Shown here: positions 60,601 through 64,000 of the stretch, piece after piece
How positions within the stretch are numbered: the first letter of the stretch is position 1
Layout: each line of letters opens with the position of its first letter
Assembly (NCBI GenBank): GCA_016715895.1
Contig: JADJXH010000003.1
Span: 62,001-126,000 of the forward strand
DNA length: 64,000 nt
From: Flavobacteriales bacterium
GTDB lineage: Bacteria > Bacteroidota > Bacteroidia > Flavobacteriales_F > PHOS-HE28
Direction: 5' to 3'
Made by a program: the position numbers and the translations under genes
Notes under the pieces: model-generated
The model's input: the letters and a program-made list of their open reading frames with translations, nothing else
The model's database searches: none
Told to the model about the DNA's origin: nothing

Positions 60601-60640
60601 GAGGGGGTTGGGGGTTCAGTGGTGTCCGGGGAAAGTGTGA
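57626..60640 (+). CDS. hsdR: Type I restriction endonuclease subunit HsdR (system 2), tail replaced by an IS
   Basis: The product is 1004 residues. The nuclease domain shows NAIDVVLFVNGLPVVTLELKN (Asp about 143, E-x-K about 157). The motor has Walker A HSAGSGKSNT (about 312), Walker B IIDEAHSSQSG (about 415), motif III FTATPKPKT and motif VI LSRLNRTMHGKD. The C-terminal HsdM-contact helices are present. The last seven codons (QWCPGKV) are IS4-element sequence: the insertion lies after ...VRGLGV (target duplication 60607-60616). Without it the frame would end ...GLGVERRG. The protein is otherwise complete, so restriction is probably kept. Confidence 0.93.
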   Translation: MAEGTKESHFEDHAVRYLTRDLGTELREYERKDSSVYDKELALIPEDVLGFIKDTQAEVYEALTENKDPQVVDRQLLAFIAAEVEKHKTLEVLREPRRYLGQRIRMAYFKPNHDRSPEHLVNYGKNRLTVVRQLKYSKRNENAIDVVLFVNGLPVVTLELKNSLTGQHTEHAIKQYIADRDPKEKLLEFERCLVHFALGTDKVSMCTKLAGKDTFFLPFNKGLVNENPNGFATAYLWEDVLTKDSLMDLIQNYINPQVEKEKVFDPKTRGLKEVKKRKLIFPRYHQRRAVKGLLEAVRTDGVGRKYLIYHSAGSGKSNTIAWLAHRLSDFFRQPSDDNALFSSTIVVTDRKVLDKQIQDNIRAFDNTPGAVAYIGPNKTSQDLKEAIDSRKRVIVTTLQKFPKISEYISENPDRTYAVIIDEAHSSQSGEAARHLRKALSLDEAEQKDEREKDLDELIEDEIRSKGDQKNISFFAFTATPKPKTIELFGTDRGAGKEAFDTYTMEQAIKEGFIMDVLQNYMSWKRYYKLVKRTEVEDKEYEKKRTVRLLSSFVDLQDHAIETKSRVMLEHFVAHTQKEIQGRARAMLVTRSRLHAVRYKRKFDELMREMKLPYKALVAFSGTVTDAETGQDYTMTSMNDLGGSMGVPDALKLPEFRILIVANMYQTGFDEPLLHTMFVDKKLGGANTVQTLSRLNRTMHGKDSTMVLDFVNDPEQVQADFQEYYGGVVMPIEDQTDPNSLYDVLHKVEEADIVYKQDLESFAEHFFRKGDHKEKLHPILNGIVTRYNTELDDDGRAAFKSNTKDLIRLYRFLSQIIAFTDVDLEKWYVLLVHLAKKLPAEGKALPVEVLEEVELDSYKLQHQFTTALKLESATTQMQGMKPGHEVGKGTEEYDWLSDIIKRLNDTFGLDLTAEDKVEFEKMRDNLYANQELMSFFNKNNAKDNIQDRFNEEVDSELLNFINTKLDFYNKLTDDKVNAMFKNAWFAKLYDVKVRGLGVQWCPGKV
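60607..60616. repeat. 10-bp target duplication, left copy (IS4-type insertion)
   Basis: GTTGGGGGTT, repeated at 63295-63304 beyond the right inverted repeat. Confidence 0.85.
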
Positions 60641-60655
60641 AGGTGTGAGAAAGTT

Positions 60656-60677
60656 GAAGGGGGCGTGAGCCCCCTTC
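60656..60677 (+). terminator. Hairpin near the left end of the IS4 element
   Basis: GAAGGGGGC, loop GTGA, GCCCCCTTC: a perfect 9-bp stem between the left inverted repeat and the transposase ATG. It would block read-through from hsdR into the transposase gene, but no T-run follows. Confidence 0.5.
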
Positions 60678-60783
60678 GGTGTGTAGGTTCAAGGTGTCTG
60701 ACGCCAAGAGCCGAACACATGAGCCAAGGTAGCCTGTTTACCGGACAGCCGGTGCTGTCGCAGTTGTTGAACCTGGTCCCCAG

Positions 60784-62033
60784 TGTAAGCTTCCCCTGAA
60801 GTCGGGCCAGCGATAACTGGAGGTCTCAGGGGCATTTGTTGTTAGGGATGGATGAGCACAGGTGGCCGGTAACCGAGTGCTTTGTGAGGCCGAAGATGGT
60901 TGTAGTCGTACATCCACTCGGTGGTGCGCAAGCGCACTTCTTCGAGTGTGCGGAAGACGTAGGCGCCGAGGAGCTCACGGCGTATGCTGCCATTGAGACG
61001 CTCCACGTAAGCGTTCTGGGTGGGCTTGCCGGGCTGGATGTAGGTGAGGGTGATCTTGTGCTCTCGGCACCAGTGGTCAAGCTTGGCACTGATGAACTCC
61101 GGCCCGTTGTCCACGCGGATCATGGCCGGCAGTGAGCGTTGTTCCTTCAGGCGTTCAAGCACGCGGATCACACGCAAGGCAGGCAAAGAAGTGTCCACTT
61201 CCATGGCCAGCACTTCGCGGTTGTAGTCGTCCAGGACGTTGAGCATGCGGTAGGTGCGGCCATCCCACAAGGTGTCGTGCATGAAGTCGATGCTCCATAC
61301 CTGGTCGGGGGCCTGTGGCTGGAACAAGGCCTGTTTCACGCGTGCAGGCAGGCGCTTCTTGGTCCGCCGACGGATGTTGAGCCCCATGCCGGTGTACACC
61401 CGGTAGACACGTTTGAAGTTCCACACATGACCCATCAAGCGTATGCGGTGATGGCACTGCCACACCCCAATGGCCGGATGCTTGGTCACCAGGTCGTCCA
61501 ATGCGCCGATCACCATCGTGTCGTCGGGCGGATGCTTGCGGTATTGCGCGGTACTGCGAGCAAGACCCACCATGCGGCACGCTTGCCGCTGGGTGTGTCC
61601 ATGCTCGGTGATAAGGGCCTGCACGATCTCGCGCTTCTCGTCAGACCCCCACTTCTTTTCCACCACCTGCTTGAGGGAGTCGTGCATCATGCTCAGCTCC
61701 GCATACATGCGTTTCAGGCGGCTGTTCTCCTCTTGGAGTTCCTTCACCAGCTTGAGCTGGCTGGCATCCATGCCGCCATACTTCGCCTTCCACTGGTAGA
61801 ACGTGGCGTTGCTGATGCCGTGTTCCCGACAGATGTCGGCCACCTTGGCACCAGCCTCATGCTGCTTGAGCATCGCGACGATCTGATGCTCGGTGAACTT
61901 GGTCTTTCTCATGGCTACGATCGGTTGAAGGTAGCCCCCGACCGGTCAGCCGGTTTTCCCCAGGCCTTTGAAGGGGCCGGGGAAAACCGCCTGACCTCCA
62001 CTATCACCTGGCCGAACAATGGGGAAGCTTACA
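60784..62033 (-). mobile_element. IS3-family insertion sequence, 1250 bp, nested in the IS4 element
   Basis: Ends are TGTAAGCTTCCCC (left) and GGGGAAGCTTACA (right), with imperfect inverted repeats of about 43 bp (both contain CCAG.GATA.(C)TGGAGGTC). A 4-bp duplication CCAG (60780-60783 and 62034-62037) fits the family. TG...CA termini are typical of IS3. Confidence 0.88.
60842..61912 (-). CDS. IS3-family transposase, single fused OrfAB frame
   Basis: The product is 356 residues. The N-terminal helix-turn-helix part (MRKTKFTEHQIVAMLKQHE, GISNATFYQWKAKYGGMD) and a leucine-zipper-like helix (LKLVKELQEENSRLKRMY) form OrfA; the rest is the OrfB integrase core with Asp in WSIDFMHDTLWDG, Asp in RVDNGPEF and Glu in NAYVERLNGSIRRE. 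Usually IS3 elements need a -1 frameshift between OrfA and OrfB; here the two are in one frame. The copy looks intact and may be active. Confidence 0.93.
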   Translation of the reverse strand: MRKTKFTEHQIVAMLKQHEAGAKVADICREHGISNATFYQWKAKYGGMDASQLKLVKELQEENSRLKRMYAELSMMHDSLKQVVEKKWGSDEKREIVQALITEHGHTQRQACRMVGLARSTAQYRKHPPDDTMVIGALDDLVTKHPAIGVWQCHHRIRLMGHVWNFKRVYRVYTGMGLNIRRRTKKRLPARVKQALFQPQAPDQVWSIDFMHDTLWDGRTYRMLNVLDDYNREVLAMEVDTSLPALRVIRVLERLKEQRSLPAMIRVDNGPEFISAKLDHWCREHKITLTYIQPGKPTQNAYVERLNGSIRRELLGAYVFRTLEEVRLRTTEWMYDYNHLRPHKALGYRPPVLIHP

Positions 62034-63372
62034 CCAGGAGCTTGGTGGAACGGTTGGGGCGTGAGCACCAGGCCGATCGGTACTGTAAGCGGTTCTACAC
62101 CTCCGACCACGTGGTGACCATGCTGGCCGGGGTGTTCATGGGCTGCACCTCGCTACGGGAGCTGACCACCGGCCTGCAAGCCTGTGAGCAGCGCCTGCGC
62201 CACGCGGGGCTGAAGCACACCCCACGGCGCAGTACGTTGGCCGATGCCAACGCCCGAAGACCCGAGGCCCTCTTCGGGGATCTGTTCCATGGACTGTACC
62301 ACCGCTATTACGGCAGTTCCCCGGACAGCCGCCGGAAGAAGGACCCGCTAAGCCGCCTGCACATTCTGGACTCCACCACCATCACCCTGTTCAGCGATGT
62401 GATGCACGGCACAGGTGCTTATGGCATGGACGGGCGCAAGAAGGGCGGCGCCAAGGCCCATGTGGTCATGCGCGTGCAGGACCAGGTGCCCTGCTTCATC
62501 GACCTGACCGAGGGCCGGCGTAATGACAAGACCGCCATGGCCTCGGTGCCACTGGCCAAGGGCTCGGTGCTGGTCTTCGACATGGGCTACACCAGCTTCG
62601 AGCAGTGGCGGACTTGGACCAGCCAGGGCATCCACTGGGTGACGCGCTTGCAGGATGGCATACGCCTACAGGTGACCCAGCACCTGGAGGTGAACGATGC
62701 GCAGCGCGATGCTGGCGTGATCGGTGATCAGCTGGTAGTACTGGGATCGGGCAGCGACCCCATGGCGGCACGCATCGTTCACTACCGTCACAAGCCCACC
62801 GGCCGCCTCTTCCGCTTCGTGACCAACAACTTGACGTGGGCACCCACGACCATCGCGCACATCTACAAATGCCGATGGGACATTGAGCAGCTCTTCAAGC
62901 GCGTCAAGCAGAACTACCCCCTGCGCTACTTCCTGGGCGACAGTCCCAACGCCATCAAGATCCAGATCTGGTGCGCCTTCATCGCTGACCTACTGCTCAA
63001 GGTGGTGCGCGACCGCGTGCACCGCTCATGCTCCCGACGATGGTCCTTCGCCAACATCGCCGGGCTCATCCGCATACATCTGCACACCTACATCGACGCC
63101 GTCCAGTTCCTGCGTGATCCCGACAGGGCGCTACTGCACTATCGCCCACCCGAGAACGTCCCTCAACTACCCCTCTTCATATCCCACTGATCCACTAGGG
63201 GGGCTTACCTTCAACATCAACAAGCCGCGCTCACGGTGATCAAGCCTTCCCGACAAGGTCATGACCCGTTCTCAACTTTCCCCGGACACCACTGGTTGGG
63301 GGTTGAACGAAGGGGTTGAAGCACTGGAAGGAACAAGCTAGATTAGTGACCGGCACAGAATAGCAATCAGCC

Positions 63373-64000
63373 ATGAAAGGGAAAGTGAAGTTCTTCGATC
63401 GGACCAAGAAGTTCGGCTTTGTGATCCCAGAGGATGGTTCCACAGAGCTATACTTCTATTACCGTGATTGCCATGTAGACCTCCTGGACATGAAGCATCT
63501 GGATAATCTCCCGGTCGAGTTCGAGATCGGCGAAGGGCCGAAAGGTCCACAGGCTATTCGTGTTGTGCCGGTAATTGAAGTTCACCAAGGTCATGTAAAG
63601 TTCTTCGATAAGGACAAACTCTTTGGTTTCATACGCAAGTCGGATGGCTTCGAGATCTATTTCAAGGGCGCCGAATGCTCATTGTCGATGCCTCTAGAGG
63701 AGGACATAGCAGGCCTAGTGGTGGACTTCCAGATTGATCATGGCAAGGCTGACTTAACTGCGAAGTGCATCGAACCAACAGACCGCGCCAAGTTTGAATT
63801 CGATGGTCGGTTGCGAGAGAATTTTCGGCGGTATTCGCGCCTTCATACTAGCGCGTTGGAAACATGGGCGTACTTCCCTGGGGGCCCCCAAGGTGAACCG
63901 GCCTTCCTTGAAAAGCTGGCGGACAAGGCGCTCAGAGAGCCCTGGTCTTTCAAGCATGGCACAAGTGCTCGTGACGAGGGGCATGGGATTCTCTGGAACT
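63373..64000 (+). CDS. Tandem cold-shock-domain protein with DUF3825-like region, 3' truncated by window edge
   Basis: ATG at 63373 opens a frame that continues past the right edge (at least 209 residues). Two cold-shock-like nucleic-acid-binding domains are seen: MKGKVKFFDRTKKFGFVIPEDG (first) and HQGHVKFFDKDKLFGFIRKSDG (second, about 77), each with the K-x-F-x(6)-G-F-I/V ribonucleoprotein pattern. The next part, AYFPGGPQGEPAFLEKLADKALREPW, given in pieces as AYFPGGPQGEP and LEKLADKAL, resembles the start of DUF3825, a domain often joined to cold-shock domains. The function is unknown; an RNA-related role is likely. Only the intergenic 63305-63372 separates it from the former hsdR 3' end. 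Confidence 0.75.
   Translation, partial: MKGKVKFFDRTKKFGFVIPEDGSTELYFYYRDCHVDLLDMKHLDNLPVEFEIGEGPKGPQAIRVVPVIEVHQGHVKFFDKDKLFGFIRKSDGFEIYFKGAECSLSMPLEEDIAGLVVDFQIDHGKADLTAKCIEPTDRAKFEFDGRLRENFRRYSRLHTSALETWAYFPGGPQGEPAFLEKLADKALREPWSFKHGTSARDEGHGILWN

Larger units (their letters stand above)
60719..63190 (+). pseudogene. IS4-family transposase split by an IS3-type element
   Basis: The N-terminus begins at ATG 60719 (MSQGSLFTGQPVLSQLLNLVP) and is cut at 60783. Joining 60783 directly to 62038, i.e. removing the IS3 element and one CCAG copy, gives 1218 bp: an uninterrupted 405-residue frame (junction ...NLVPRSLVERLGREHQ...). The catalytic residues are intact downstream: Asp in HILDSTTITLF, Asp in VFDMGYTSFEQW, and the Y-R-E-K-type motif YKCRWDIEQLFKRVK. 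The element is now immobile in itself because its transposase is split. Confidence 0.9.
60617..63294 (+). mobile_element. IS4-family insertion sequence interrupted by an IS3-type element
   Basis: Terminal inverted repeats begin CAGTGGTGTCCGGGGAAAGT at 60617 and, on the other strand, at 63294. A 10-bp target duplication flanks it. Without the nested 1250-bp IS3 element and its target duplication the IS4 element is about 1.42 kb, a normal size for the family. Confidence 0.88.

Overview
The window comes from a GC-rich member of the Bacteroidota, probably Flavobacteriales-like. The evidence is a PorE-type TPR-PD40-CRD-OmpA protein at the left edge, a secreted protein with a type IX secretion-style C-terminal sorting domain (43960-45444), a secreted lysyl-endopeptidase-like protease with a dockerin-like tail, and many copies of a TAnnTTTG-like (often TAnCTTnG) box just upstream of start codons. 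No rRNA, tRNA or CRISPR array was seen.

Region 1 (1-25.2 kb) is mostly host chromosome: envelope and secretion proteins, TerC, a GT22/39-like membrane glycosyltransferase, RimK-like ligase, Old Yellow Enzyme and SDR, an esterase, a LemA-TPM-TPM-DnaJ operon, a DUF4920-PAP2-asparaginase operon, a RimK-associated retropepsin-like protease, a carotenoid-type FAD oxidoreductase, and a DUF1295 methyltransferase/reductase. Structured intergenic repeats lie between these genes. An AT-rich two-gene membrane cassette (17.77-19.71 kb) is inserted at the 3' end of the FAD oxidoreductase and is bracketed by a perfect 41-bp direct repeat.

Region 2 (25.2-48.3 kb) is a defence and nuclease island bracketed by two near-identical copies, in the same orientation, of a LuxR-type response regulator and its upstream DNA. 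It holds a type I restriction-modification operon (hsdM, hsdS, hsdR) interrupted by an Abi_C/CHAT-protease pair, an EVE-like/PD-(D/E)XK fusion, a convergent type II-like endonuclease and beta-class methyltransferase, and a DUF488 protein. After it come four small PD-(D/E)XK-like proteins, a Cas4/exonuclease-like DUF2779 protein, a VapBC-like pair inserted between two copies of the DUF2779 3' end, a HicBA pair between 38-bp direct repeats, a T9SS cargo protein, and a 165-bp double-hairpin repeat array carrying an IS256-type insertion with a frameshifted transposase.

Region 3 (49.3-64 kb) is a second defence block. A WYL-domain regulator is followed by a closely spaced AAA-ATPase/unknown-partner pair, and then by a second type I operon hsdM-hsdS-rmuC-hsdR with overlapping genes. 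The tail of this hsdR was replaced by an IS4-type element (10-bp target duplication), which is itself split by an IS3-type element (4-bp target duplication). In-silico removal of the IS3 element restores an intact 405-codon IS4 transposase frame. The window ends inside a protein with two cold-shock domains and a DUF3825-like region.

The best candidates for undescribed systems are the Abi_C-CHAT pair inside the type I operon, the WYL-ATPase-partner trio, and the repeat-bracketed AT-rich membrane cassette.
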